NCBI GenBank assembly: GCA_914767715.1
Contig: OU612073.1
Span: forward strand, 15,002,001 to 15,066,000
Source: Membranipora membranacea
Lineage: Eukaryota > Bryozoa > Gymnolaemata > Cheilostomatida > Membraniporidae
Length of the DNA: 64,000 bases
Reading direction: 5' to 3'
Made by a program: the position numbers and the translations under genes. Under the pieces are notes generated by a model, which was not told the DNA's origin, searched no databases, and worked only from the letters and a program-made list of their open reading frames with translations. Positions 14,096 through 27,400 of this stretch are shown in pieces. The number at the start of each line of letters is the position of its first letter. Positions within the stretch are counted from its first letter, which is position 1.

Positions 14096-16020
14096 ATCTA
14101 AATATTCAGCAATTTGGTGTTTGATTCAACTAGATAATTAACCATGTAAAACATTGCCGAACACATTCTTGAATATAAAATACATATACTTACAGCCAAA
14201 TCTATGCTGCTCAGTATGGTTGCAACGCTTACTATATGGTATATACACAACTGTAACCAATGAAACTTGCTCGACCAAAGGTTTGCCGTGACGCTGTAGT
14301 ATAACATTGTTTGGCTTGCCGTGCTCCAAGGACTACACTGTATTGAAAGTAAGCATGCATGCTGGCCTACCTAACCAGAATGTATCAATTCCTCATTTAA
14401 GACAAGCAGTACAAGGCTGACTGATTTGCTGCGTGTAATCTATTGTTTGACCTAGGCAGAGTTAAGATATTCACTTCATGATGTCACAGAGTAAGGATAT
14501 ATCCTTAATCTGTGATGATGTGTATCAAAGTTTTTACGCGTAGCAGTGCGATGTTTCACACTGGAAAAACTCAAACATGCCAATGGTTAGGAGAAAAAAT
14601 AATAAATAAATAGTTATAATAAAATAACTATAATGAGAAGATTTATACAGTCTCCTCAATTGAAATTCAACTGTCTGCTAAAATTACAATCAGAAAATCT
14701 TCCACAGAGATTAAAGTTTATATAAAAGCATGATAAAATAATATATTACGTTGATTTTTGAAATTACTGTAGGATGAGATTCTTTTGGAAGTTTATCCGT
14801 TTGAGTTGCCCTTCAATTTAATCAAAGATGACAATGAACCTGATGAAGATTGATCTGTGTTAGGGAGGGAACAAAGGGAGGGAGGAGTCCAATAAAAAAA
14901 AATTCAAAACATTATTTGGTCATTGCTGAGGGAAGGGTACAGCTGCATGTATGATATGTTTGTTAATGGTTCAGGCTTCAAAGGGAAGAGGAGAATGCAT
15001 GATAGAGTGATAGTATCACCCAACAATACAAATTGAAACCCTCGCCTTTCTCTTCAATTTGATTGACACGGTAATGCCGGTAACACTCATTAAATTTTAC
15101 CTAAATTTAAATAGTATGGTTTAGTGACTGGCCATTGTAAGCAATCATATACCACTTACTGTGTAGAAAAAGGTCTCCAATCGACCGATACTGACTATAA
15201 CAGCAAAATTTATCTCAATTGGAATGGTAAAGGAGTACAGACATACAATGATCAGGTTTGTACTCACATTTAACCTATCTGTTGCTCGTACATTGGCTTA
15301 TATATAATATAAATTTATATATATATATGTATATGAAATATATATGAGCTTACTGTCTGACAACTATACAAATTTTTGAGATCCAAATTCAGTGTTGCCA
15401 TAGTTCAATGGTTGAGCGCCTGGTGCCACTAATGGCAGTTCATGTGTCTTGTATGCAGCTTTCGAATAGTTAACGTCAGGTTATACACAATATTAGCACA
15501 TCACTTATCAAATAATTAACATTTATGCTGTTGTGTTTCACATCCATTTCTCTGGGGACCTTGATGAGAGAGTTAATGAACTGACTATCCAGATAAAAAT
15601 CATCAACTGTGTCAGAATTATTCAATTAACTCCTAATATTACCACAACAGGCAAAAAAGGGACAGCAAAGGAGTTTAATTTGAAAAACGTAACAAACTAG
15701 GGATAGTGAATGAATAATATTATGATCTTAGGGTAATCAACTGAGAAACAAAAAGAAAAGTACCAATAGAATGGATGGTCAAGCCATTAAATGCCATAGC
15801 TGCAGCTGTGTTTAGAGCTCGAGCGTCTAGATTTGACTAGCTAGGGCCATGATCACATACACCTTTAGGTCTTTCATCGACGAATGGAGAAAACAAGGCT
15901 TATGAAGAAATTCTTTTTCAATACAACCCCTCAAGAAAAGTCATCATTATGAGGGCTTTGGCTAGTCGATGTTTTGGCTCCAATATGATTGGTTGCTGGG
16001 TGGGAAAAGAGCCCATGCCA

Positions 16021-16120
16021 CTGAAAGTCACTGAAAGTCACTGAAAGTCACTGCAAGTCACTGAAAGTCACTGAAAGTCACTGAAAGTCACTGAAAGTCA
16101 CTGAAAGTCACTGAAAGTAC
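16021..16120. repeat. Ten-copy CTGAAAGTCA decamer array
   Basis: Ten consecutive 10-bp units. Eight are exactly CTGAAAGTCA, one has a single substitution (CTGCAAGTCA) and the last ends in AC. The period equals one DNA helical turn. Immediately downstream the sequence keeps GAAAGT-like words in less regular form (16131-16170). Confidence 0.97.
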
Positions 16121-17471
16121 CTAATGAGATAGTGAAAGTGACATTGTAGTACTTTCAGGAAAGTACCACCTGACCTGGTATTACCTCACTCCGTCTCATC
16201 CGCCAATCAGAGCCAACACATTGGAAGCTTTGCTAGATCGTGTATTGCAGGTTGACGCAATGCACCCGTTACGCCGTCAGCATTAAGTGAGGCACTGACT
16301 AGGTCACTCATCTTGATTGGTTTAGGATCATTCACATACATAACCATGCCTTGAAATTGTGAGCTAGAACCAATTTGTTAATGCATTTTCTTTCATGCAG
16401 GGGTAAAGATCATATCCTTGAGTATCGGTGGGGAGTTACTTGTTGATAAGAACGAGAGGTCAAATCACTGTGCCCAGTTGCTATAAACCTCCAGTCAAGT
16501 TATAGCTAACGTGTGTGGGCTCTCAAAGTACCCATGTTTAGTAAAGATTAATCAGGTTTTTCTATAATGAGATAAAGATGAGACAACATGGTCCTGGTTG
16601 CAAATTCTGTCTTCTCTTTAAATGTGTCAGTACAACTCCAATAAAAATCTGAAACTGGTAACTCTATCAAGAAAACGCATATAGCCTAACTAAATATCAA
16701 ACTTTTTAATCTCCAGCCAGCAGTCAATAAGGCAAGATGTACACTTTTCTTATCACAGAGGAAAGGGAGCTTGTATAAAGATACAAGAAATCTTTTTTGT
16801 GAGCTACCAGCGTTGTTACCTGTCTAACTAAGATCATCATTATGAGAGCCAAAAAATTAATCTCTAAGACCCCTCTGTCAATGGTTCGATCCATCAAATC
16901 CAATCTTTGCAGTTATTTCTATCAGAAATTTATGAGCGCTGATTTTTTTTCTCCCTCTGTCCTGTGCGCCCTATTACAATCTTAGCACATAAGTGATTGG
17001 CACAGCATTGCAATTTCAAGATTTCAAGTTACAGTAAGTTCTCTACAACCAGCAAATAGCTTTTGCTTTGACATGAAAAAATAGATTATGTATTCTCAAC
17101 AAACTTAAATAACAGAAATGCTATCTCGCACAAACATGCTTCTCTTTTGACTAGAATATATCGGAAACTTCACAAACATAGCAGATTATATCACAAGCAT
17201 AACAAGGTTTAACCCGGCATTGCAGTTTGACATAAGAAAAATGAAACAGCAATTGGAATGTACATAATTTAGAAGAGAAAAGAAAAAAGGTGGTCATTCA
17301 AGCATGTAACAAAAATTGTTTTCATAAATAGGCTTAATTGAGCAGCTTGTGCAATCCGAAATGGGTGAAGTATAATGTCCATTCAGTGTGTAGCCATTTG
17401 ATTAAATGCTTTTATCAGCTAAGCTTGTCCATTGCAGAGTACAAAATTTACATTAAAAGTTAATGTTCTCC

Positions 17472-18488
17472 TCAGGCGAGACTGGAGCTTTCATTCGAAT
17501 CAGGAAAGAGCATAGTAGAATATAATACTTTGTTGTTGTTATCTGCCGGTTTTGGAAAGGGACTGTTTCTACCTTCTCCTCGCCTCTTTTGCGCGGGAGA
17601 TTTGAATTGATGAGCATTGTACTGTATTCGTGTCCCTTGAGGTGTTGATTGTATCACAGGTATATTGATAGGAGGTGGGGGTGGAGTGTTTGGTGCGGAA
17701 CTAGGAGTTGAGTCCCTTGTTACATCTAGCTCAAGCTTAACCTTCTCACCTGCACCAGAACTCTTCACATCATCTCCGCTATCATCGCCCTCAGATTCGT
17801 TATAGTGCATTGCTGCATATTGAACATGAGAATCATCAGTCCCGGTTTGTGAGTCTGCCAGCGGCTCGTTTCCCTCGGAGTCTGTTTCGTTATCGGAGAC
17901 GTTAGGGTAACGCATTGTTGAGTAGTTCACTGTACTTGTTGGTTTTGACTCATAAACCTTCTTCGTCTGAGAACTTTCAATCTCCTGATCTGACAAGTCT
18001 TTAGTAGCTTCATGTTTGGGGAACATCATAGATGAATATTGCACGGTTGATAAATCATCAGTTGATATGCTCTCTAGGTTTGTGTCAACCTTTTCGTCAA
18101 CTGGCGCTGAGGCAGAGGTTTGGTTTCCATCAGTATTGACAGGAAATTGCATGGGTGAATACTGGACAGTGCTCTCGTGTGATCTCTCACTCAAAAGGTT
18201 CTGTTCTTTGAAAGTTGGAGGTACTTCTGAAGAAGTCTCCTCAATTTGCGATAGAGTATTTCCAGGGTAAGTGATTGTAGTATACTGCACAGTTGGTTGA
18301 CTAGTTGATTGTTCAGGCAGAGGATTATTTAAGTCGACCTGCAGGTCATGTTTGTCATTGTGGGGGTGTTGCGGGGTTATAGTGTTTGTTTCTGACTCAG
18401 AGTCATTAGGGTAATAAGTTCTATGCGCTGCTCGGATTCCATCAGCCGATATTGTGCTCTCACTTCTTACATATCTATTCTTCTTGAC
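17472..18488 (-). CDS. ROS1: Last exon of the receptor: long tail with YxxM repeats
   Basis: A single 1,017-nt exon encoding 338 residues and a TGA stop at 17474-17472. It is rich in Ser, Thr, Asp and Glu, with a proline run (TPPPPP). It contains seven copies of a short module of the form (T)VQYSxMxFP. The tyrosine cores are YTTI, YSPM, YSSM, YSTM, YAAM, YNAH and YSTM, spaced mostly 33-41 residues apart (one gap of 66). Tyr-x-x-Met is the known docking motif for SH2 domains of PI3-kinase p85. The repeated form suggests local duplication of a docking site. No clear AATAAA signal is seen close downstream. Confidence 0.85.
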   Translation of the reverse strand, partial: VKKNRYVRSESTISADGIRAAHRTYYPNDSESETNTITPQHPHNDKHDLQVDLNNPLPEQSTSQPTVQYTTITYPGNTLSQIEETSSEVPPTFKEQNLLSERSHESTVQYSPMQFPVNTDGNQTSASAPVDEKVDTNLESISTDDLSTVQYSSMMFPKHEATKDLSDQEIESSQTKKVYESKPTSTVNYSTMRYPNVSDNETDSEGNEPLADSQTGTDDSHVQYAAMHYNESEGDDSGDDVKSSGAGEKVKLELDVTRDSTPSSAPNTPPPPPINIPVIQSTPQGTRIQYNAHQFKSPAQKRRGEGRNSPFPKPADNNNKVLYSTMLFPDSNESSSLA

Positions 18489-21400
18489 CTAAATTAGAAT
18501 AGTTTAAATACTAAAAAGTGTCCACGTAAATTTTGGTTACAGTCTTGCATATCAAAGGCACAGTTGGGGTAATTACAGTGAAAAAAAGCGACCAGTAAAT
18601 GCTTATTCTATTTGTATATTATTTTGATGACAAATCCTTCAATTTGAATAAAATTGATAACAGAGCCATCAGGTATTTCTGGAAATTCCACCAACTTTCT
18701 GACACCCTTCTTGTCAATTTTGAGATTTCCCTATTTCAACATTAGTTATGAGTGTATTAAAAAGCTGTATTAGTTGTAAGCCCTCAATGAGGCGATTTTA
18801 CGTTAGGAGCAGATAACTACTACTCGTTTGAGTTTCAATACGAATGAATTAAATAATTTGATGAGCATTGTCTGACCACACCCTTTTTGTGAGGAGCAGC
18901 AACTGTTACCTCTAGGTTGGCAAAAGAATTTGTCTCAACTAAAGTTCCACTGGTGTAGTGGTAGCTTAACTAAACATTCAATAAAAAGAAAACGTCCTCA
19001 AAGATGTATAAACGAGGAGATACTGCACCAGGTTTTTGTACCGGTTATTTGGGAAGGGAATAAAATATCAGCTCAGTGCTGAGAATGGCCATTGATTATC
19101 TTAAATGGCAAAAGTAAGAATGCTACCTCCACATTACCCAACATGTGACACAGATAACTAATAACTTAACCAAACAACCACTTGAGACTTAAGACTGCTT
19201 AAGAGTACTGAACAACAGGAACAGTGAAAGCTAACCAAGGAGTAAGACAGCTCCTCCTGACTTAGAAGTGCTCTAGAGGATCTATCACCAAAGATAGAGC
19301 AGATCAAGATAGGAGCACTTAGCTGGGTCAGGCGGCCACCAAAACGGAAATAGTGATCATGTGTCAAGGCTAAGTGCTACATTCTTGATCCAGGCTACTA
19401 GGCTTGGTTAAACCACTGCTGACACAGCTGGGCTTTGCCCAGCATAGCCACCAGTTAAAAATTTAAATTGAGAGTTTTGGCATCAAAACATCTAGCCAGC
19501 AGCGTAGAATGGAGTTATATGAGCTCTCAAAATGTAGGGAGTATCTTCTTCCCCCAGCCATCCACCATAAGTGATGACTAATGTTGTTGTTGTTGACCAA
19601 TCAGGTGCTTTTAAAATCTAGCTGAGATCCAAATGTTGGATCTCAGCTAGATTTTAAAGGCACCTCCAACTCCATTAAAAGCTATGTGATGCCACAACTC
19701 TCTATTTAAGTTTTTGACTGGTGGCTATGCTGGGCAAGGCCCAGCTGTGGCAGCAGTGGTTTAAGGAACACCAGTTCACAAACTAGAAGGAAAGACCAAA
19801 GGGCAGTAGGTAGTGATGTGAGCCGGTTATCATACTTACTGGAGTACTGTTGACTCTACTAAGGTTTGTATGTCGGTTATCTCGTGATGCTCTACGCTTA
19901 AAGAAGTCCATGAATGACTTCCGGCGTGGTGCAACAGGTTGTCTTTCCTCTGTTTGCTGAAATGAGAAATATTCCTCAGAAGCGCTTTGACTGTTCTGTC
20001 GATCTGTATAAGGAAAAAATCAACAAAAACATTATGTACTGATGTAGTAATGAATAGGTATCCTGATAACTCACTAGAATAGTTGAGTTATGAAGCAAAG
20101 ATGACATTTAATGCTGACTCAATTCTACTATGTATTTGTTCCCGAGATGTTGCAAGCAAGCAGGTCAACCCTGCTAATGAAAGAAGGCAAGCAAACAACA
20201 CTCAAAATTTTAAAAAAGTGCTTATTTGAACTCTATTTTCGTTTCTCAAGAAATTAATAAATAAAAGCTTTACCCAAATAAACAAGTGAGTGGATTATCG
20301 ACAAATGAACGTCCGAACCTAGGACTTGATCGAAGCAATACAGTAAAGAAACAGCAACATAAGCATCTTGGCAGCCAACTACATTACTCTCTTTGAAACA
20401 AAAGATCAGTGCTATGTATCTAAAAGACTAGTAATGACCAACTGCTCTTTGAACGAACAGTATATCAACCCTATTGACAACGGATTGGAAGAGCAGATGT
20501 TCTTACCATGACACCAGAGAAGTGGTGTGCTTGAGGAAATTTCTAAATGTGTAAAATTTTGGGTGAAAACATGTTCAAGGATCAATATCAGAAAACTTTG
20601 GGTACACATAGCAATCTGCAGTTTTTGATAACTACCAAATAAGAAGCTAATTTGAACATTAAATATGAATAAACAACACCCTGAATGAAACATCTACTCA
20701 TGTTTAAAGACTATTCAAAGACCAACGCATCAATAATTCATGCCAAGTAGAGCGTTGAGAATTTTTGCCATGCAAATCTGACATAACTTTATCAGAAGTA
20801 ATTGCCTGAATATAACATGCATTGGTCTTTGGGTAACCTGTAGCTGAAATTGAGAAAACATCATGGTAGATTTGCAGAGTTCGATTGTTAAATGTTTTCA
20901 TGGTTTAGTGTTATAGTATATTAGAAAACTGATCCAAAATTCTCTGCTTTAGAACTATAAAATATTCAGCAATACATATCGCAATGCAAAACCATTATCA
21001 CACTCAAAAGGAGTTAAGACAGCCTCTCAATACTCAGAAATATCCCCCCATCATAAAATAGAGCTGCGAGTTTCCTAATGCAGATAATTTTCTAACACAG
21101 TTTACAGATATATATTCATGACCTCACCTGGGTTAACTTTGATATCTGCTCCAAACACAGGGGAGTCTGGTACATCTGATACCGGCGAGTCTGCTCCCTG
21201 AGCGCTCGATGTAGAGCCTGCGAAGAATTCAACCTGTAAACAAAAGATGACATCTGAGTTTCATAATCCATGTTGCCTACAACAAACTTGTTTTAAAAAA
21301 TATAATTTATATCACAACAGGTTTCAAAATAATTGTTTTTCAAGAATGCTCCCCTTTAGAATCTTTAGCACACTCCACCAATGTCATGTGTTGGCCATAA

Positions 21401-24400
21401 ACATAATATTTATAATACTTATATTCTACATAATGTATTATAAATACTTTATGATTTTTGCAAACCTTCGTTGATATAATAATGCCTGCTGATGATTGGT
21501 CTGCCAACTAAATATGGGAAGCACAATGAAATCAGTAGCAAAGATTAACCTTCAGTTTTATGTAAATTGGTTTGAATTTATATACTGGATGCTTGGTGAG
21601 GGCACTTCAGATGTAAACCTTAGTTCATCAGCTAGATTATTTTGTCTTATTTTGCACGAGATTTTGAATTAATCTTACCTCAGATGTCAACCTTTTATTC
21701 ATTTTGCCGAACCATTGCGTGACGATTGGAGATGACAGCTGAGTTTGAAGGTCTGTGAGAGTTTTGTGTATGACCATGAACGCTGGGCGGTCTGAGGCGG
21801 CATAGCTCCAACACTGGGTCATTATCTCAAATCTAAAGCAAATCACATAATAAGTTGTTTTGTTTAGAAAGCAGCACTTATTCCTCAAATGCAGCACATA
21901 CTATGTAAAACTTTGTTGAAAGTAATTACCTTAGTTAATAACACAATTAACATGCTGTATTTTTCACTATTTTCTACAGGGTTTATTGCTCATGATTCAG
22001 AGTCTGTCATCTGTTGCGATTGAAACCAATCAACAAAGTATAAGTAATATGTATGTGTGCTGTGTTCTGTTCTGTTCTAGACAACAGCCACCCTTTTCCC
22101 TAAATGGTCAGGACCAAGAAATAGCACGATGTTCTCTGTGAGTTGTGAAACCTTTGAGAACAAATCATGACAGTTTTAGTAGAGAACAATTTATGTCTAT
22201 ATTAATGTTCTACTTACATTTGGTTGGGACACCGGACAGGTCTCTCCAGTAGACCAGAGTTTGTGACAAACTGTAACACCTCAATATTTGATCTGGCCGG
22301 ATAAGGTTGCATCGCTAGTGAGAACACCTCCCATATTAACACACCAAACGCCCTAAAAAATGGGACATTTCAATTTATTACAAACAGAAGAAACCATCAC
22401 ATCTCATAAGATGACGGTTCGAATACAGGTTATTTGGGAGGATAACTATCATGTGAGACAACATTTTTGCTATATGCACATGTGATAAACAAAACAGTCC
22501 TTATAAAATTCGTTCAGAAAGTTACAAGATGCAATTATACACCTGGTCGGACGGCGCATGTATAGCAATGTATGGTCCCTTAGAACTTCTAAGACAATGA
22601 AATAGGTTGTGTTGTAAGGCCGCAAGTTAATTGCCTTGTTATGAACTCACCAAATGTCACTTTGTGTAGTGAATACCCCATCAACTAAAGCCTCAGGGCT
22701 CATCCACCTGACAGGCAAGAGTGCCTCTCCTTCCTTACGGTAGTAATCATTCCTGTATATATCTCGGGCTAAACCGAAATCACCAATTTTGACTTGATAT
22801 GGAGCATCTTCTGAAGTCTGACAGACGAGACAGTTTCTAGCCGCCAAATCTCTGTAATAATTAAAAGCAGTAATTTAATCTGACCAATTGGTGGATATGG
22901 ACACAACCTACCTACAATAATTTTACTTCTCTCTTGCGCTGGATCTATAGTCTTCAAAACAGCAGAATGTCCCCAATAACCTGGTACATTCGTGCACTCC
23001 TACGTGCATTATGAGTTTGATGTTTCTCAAAATAAACACAATGCTTTATGTCAATGTCAATGTCAATGTCAATGTCAATGTCAATGTCAATGTCAATGTC
23101 AATGTCAATGTCAATGTCAATGTCAATATAATCTGTGGGGTAAACTAACACAATACAGATCAGACCTCCCTCTTGTTTTAACCTACCGGTGTACAAAGTG
23201 AAGCATCTCGAGGTATTTACAGCCAGCGGCTACATCGATACATATGGACAATAGCTGTGGGAGTGTCAAAACTCCTTCTTTATCCTGTAAATCATAGTGA
23301 ATTGTTTACCATGTGAAAATATATTCCTCCGTCACATAAAAGTACACAGGCATAATTATTACTCTGAATTCAGCCATGGTTCGAACTATTGCGCCTTCTA
23401 CATTGTGGTCAGGGTAGTGCAAGGGGTATGTGTTGGACAATCATGTGTCAATTCCAAATGCTCCTAACTTGATGTTTTTACACTAGCTGCCTCCTTATTA
23501 GCTAAGGGTAGACGATCAATAACAGTGTCAAAATATGTTTTGACGATAGAAAATACTGGTATATTATTGCTTGTAATTATTGCAATAATGATAATAATTC
23601 AGTCAAGGTACTATAATTATAAGAGGGCCTTTACTCTGTTAAATCCAAATATTAACAGATGTTTATTGTCATATTCTCCAAAACATCACTTCACTCACCC
23701 TTGTTGGTCGTGATTTTCTCAGGAAGCCGACAAGGTCACCCTTATTCATAAGTTCCAGTAGAAGGTAGTAAGGCTCCTTATCTATACAAACTCCAAGTAG
23801 TTTAACTATGTTATCATTATCGAACTGACTCATCAACTTGGCTTCCTTCACAAACTCTTCTTTATCCGATTCTGAGGCTTCTGACCGCAATGTCTGTAAG
23901 CAAGAAATCCAAACGGAGCTTATGTACAATGCTTCTGGATTTGAAAAACCTTGAAAATTTTTTGCAGGTAGCACAAGCTAAGCTGCTGACCAGCAAAAAC
24001 TAGCTATACCTTAAGATTACCATTCAACTGGCCTTCAGAAACACATTTGTTTACTCTTTTTTAGGCTGTATTGTTGGTGAGTGTTACGGGAAAGATTGAC
24101 AATATCTTAAGCCTTCACAATGAAGATGAAATTCCCATCTTAATACCCACAAAGATGATGTCAATGTCTGCATACCTTCACAGCTACAAGAGTCGTCACA
24201 TCAGGAGTGGCTATACTGTGAGCTTTTCCTTGGTAGACTTCTCCAAAAGCACCGCTGCCTAAAAATCTCATCAGCATCAGATTCCGTCTATCAAACTGTG
24301 GAAGCTGAGAGAATTTATCCTCATTCACTGATTCTCTGAATTGTGTTACTCTGTAGCAAAATATCCATGTACCAGGTTATTTTCTGTTTGGATCATAGAT

Positions 24401-27400
24401 TATGGATGATCAAAAACACACTTTCAGATGAATGGTAGGTGCGAAAAACCGAACCACGAACTCACAAGCTACAAACCTTTAAAAACCCGAACCTTCAATT
24501 TGTCTGATAACATAATTTCGTCCAATGATGTTCCTCGTAACAAAATGTCATTTTTTTATGAACAGGGTTCACTATGGAATCCCGACTACAAGCTTCCATG
24601 GATGTCATGGCTGATATGGTGGATTAGAAATTGAAATAACCCAGTGCTCTTTCCTGACACAATGAAATAAAAATCCTTGTTCTTTTATCAGAGATTTTTT
24701 TCCAAATCCTTATCATGACAGTCTTGAGCTGGTTTTCCTATCAAACTATTCAAGGGCAAGAATTTGATTTGACCTAACCAATACGAGCCAAAGAGTTTGT
24801 ATATGAAGCCCAACCAGAGCAACAAAAGCAGTCACATGGCTTTGTCAGGATTAACCAAAGACTCTTACACCTGCTCATGCAACGGTTTAAAATCTACTAA
24901 GTTCTACAAAAGATGTGAATTTGAAACACGCAACGCCATTATTGACGACTCACTCTTCTGAGGCATATGCTGTATTATCTGTCATATTGAATGGAAATTG
25001 AGGGGAAGCGCTGGCTCTTAAAGTGTTGGTGTATGTTGGCGAACCCATTTCCATCAAGTTCATCTGTGAAATGGCATTTGCTTTAGCTTGTTGTGATTTT
25101 GTTCTCCATTTTCTGCCTGTAAGTAGGATAAATTTTTGAGATATCCCATAGTGTTACATGTTTTCAAACTATATACAGACCTTACTTTAATAGCTGAGTT
25201 ACTTAGTAATTTTTAAAATTTGTTGCAACCTCTCTTTATATCTCAATTTCATTGAATTGTTAGTAGCATGTACGGATTTGAGTTCAATGAGTGCGTCTTT
25301 TCTCACACCACCCCCTCACCCCTTTTCATGATTGCAATCTTAACCTACAAATTATCAAATATGAAATGTTATACTTACACTTCCAGACAAAGATTCCAGC
25401 TATAGCCAGCACAAGCAGAAGAACAAATGCTATGGATATCACCATTGCAAGAGTCTGGTTGTTACCATCAGGGGTCTTCATACTGAATGTAACTCCTGAT
25501 GAAATTGGACCTGTAAATTAAAATGAAAAATCTTTGCGACCAAAAATAACAAAATTGCACTCCTGTGTGTCTTGGGATAATAATGCCGTTGAATTTCTAT
25601 CTGGTTTGAAACCATTGATTTAAGTCATTGACGGGCATGCAGGGATACAATGTTATCTGAATTAATTGAAATGATTAATTTTCTCAATTTAATCGTAAAT
25701 TTGTTTAGTAGATTACTGACACTTACATCATCTGTTAGCCATTCGATGGTGGTTTCAATCCACATCATTACCAGCATCCAATTATTCACTCCTTGAAACT
25801 AACCTGTTGGATTTAACCAACACCATCGGTAAATGATCACACACAAAAAACAAAATATATCACTTTGGAAGTCTCACCTTGTCCAACATCATTGGATGAT
25901 TGAGCGGTTACAACACATTGGGTGATGTCATCAGTTAGTTGCTCTCTAGGGATGACTTTGGTTTTATCAGAGCTCAGTTGGAATATCAGTGTACCTTGAC
26001 CTTCACATTGCACATGTAATTTGGTGGTTGAGGAGAGATCACCTTCTACTGTAACCACACAACTGAAAACAAACAAGTTTTTGACCCGATTAGACAACGA
26101 GTTAACATTTCATTGCAACAGAGTTGTCTGGTTTTAAAAGCTGAAAACACAACCCATAATATAATGACATAAGCTTTACCTAGATATTGATTTGATACCA
26201 TCAAAGAAAGACTGGCAAAAATATGGTAATGTGCTCTAAACATGTGATCATCATAGTTGTAATTTAATTTCAGGGTAGTAAACTTTGCCAGAGGCATTGC
26301 CAAATGATGGAGCATGTCCACAATGCAACAGAAGGTTGGCGGCCTTCTTGAGTTAAACAGTCTTACATGATCTCATCAAAAACAAAATTCCCGAAATAGG
26401 ATTCTGAGAAACCGCTCAACATGTTTTATTCACAAAGTGCTTACTCGTCTTTATCACATTTAGCTGAGCTGACTCTGACCGCTCCAGGCATAGATTGGTT
26501 GGTTGTGACAATGAACTGTCCCGTTCTGGGTATTGTATAGCCTATGGTTCTGTCATAGCTGAGGACTAAAGTCACAATGTATCCTGCGTTTGGTTGGAGA
26601 TCAGTGAGTGTGAACGTGTAGTTGAAGTCGGGCTCTGTAAGCTCAAAGTCTGTTTCGAGAGAATCGCCCTCGGACCCCACCTAATATCAGAAAAGAGATG
26701 GTAGAGTTAATTCTTAGAGTTAGATGTCATGCACTTTGATTGTCCCTGTATGAGAAGTTGAGTCTGAGGGAAGCTATTAACTCAAAGGATTTAGATCTGC
26801 CCCACAAAAAAAGTATTTGATGTGATCAAATGCAGAGAACATATCTGTTTGAATTAATAGTATATATATATTGCCTGCAGCTAAGCTAAAGTAGATTCAA
26901 TAGATATTGAATATACATTTGGCTTGAAGACTAATGGTATAAAAAAGGATTGTTATCTAAATTGTCTTCCGCCTGCCAGGCAGTATCCTATTACCTGAGA
27001 GTATCTGATTAAGTGTGTCTTGATTTGTTCATCTATTCGAGGTGAATGCCACTGAAGTGTCATTGATGTATCAGAGCTTTTGACTACCACCAAACCTTCG
27101 GGCTCAATGAATGTAGTTGCTTCTACCACATTACTGTACTCACACTGCTGACCGGCAAACCAATTCTGGTTGTTCTCACTGGTACTGCACAAAAGCATCT
27201 GTCAAAAAGATCGAGCCATCAGTGTTTTCATCAATGTTATACAAGGAGACAGTGCTTACTACTGATAAACATATCAGTTCATCAAGACTTCATTTTAAAA
27301 CTGATAATATTTTTAATTACTTTCTTTTTTTTCTGACACGCTCTTATATGATGTGTGTTGCCTTCTCAATGCATGTTTTGAACGGTTTTCAATATAAAGT

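Larger units (their letters stand above)
9121..17471. other. Intergenic stretch rich in repeats
   Basis: This is the gap between the 5' end of the glycosyltransferase and the 3' end of the receptor kinase. I find no exon with recognisable protein similarity. It contains a TATTA microsatellite, a MITE, a SINE-like copy and a decamer array (separate entries), plus a TA-rich tract near 15301-15345. The proximal few hundred bases upstream of 9120 should hold the glycosyltransferase promoter and 5' UTR, but no clear core element can be picked. Confidence 0.5.

Noticed and set aside
15390-15450. tRNA-like D-arm (AGTTCAATGGTTGAGCGCC)
   Set aside because: No B-box or T-arm follows, so a SINE or tRNA call is not supported.
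22954-23201. Open frames with alternating two-residue repeats on both strands
   Set aside because: They are produced by the TGTCAA microsatellite inside a receptor intron.
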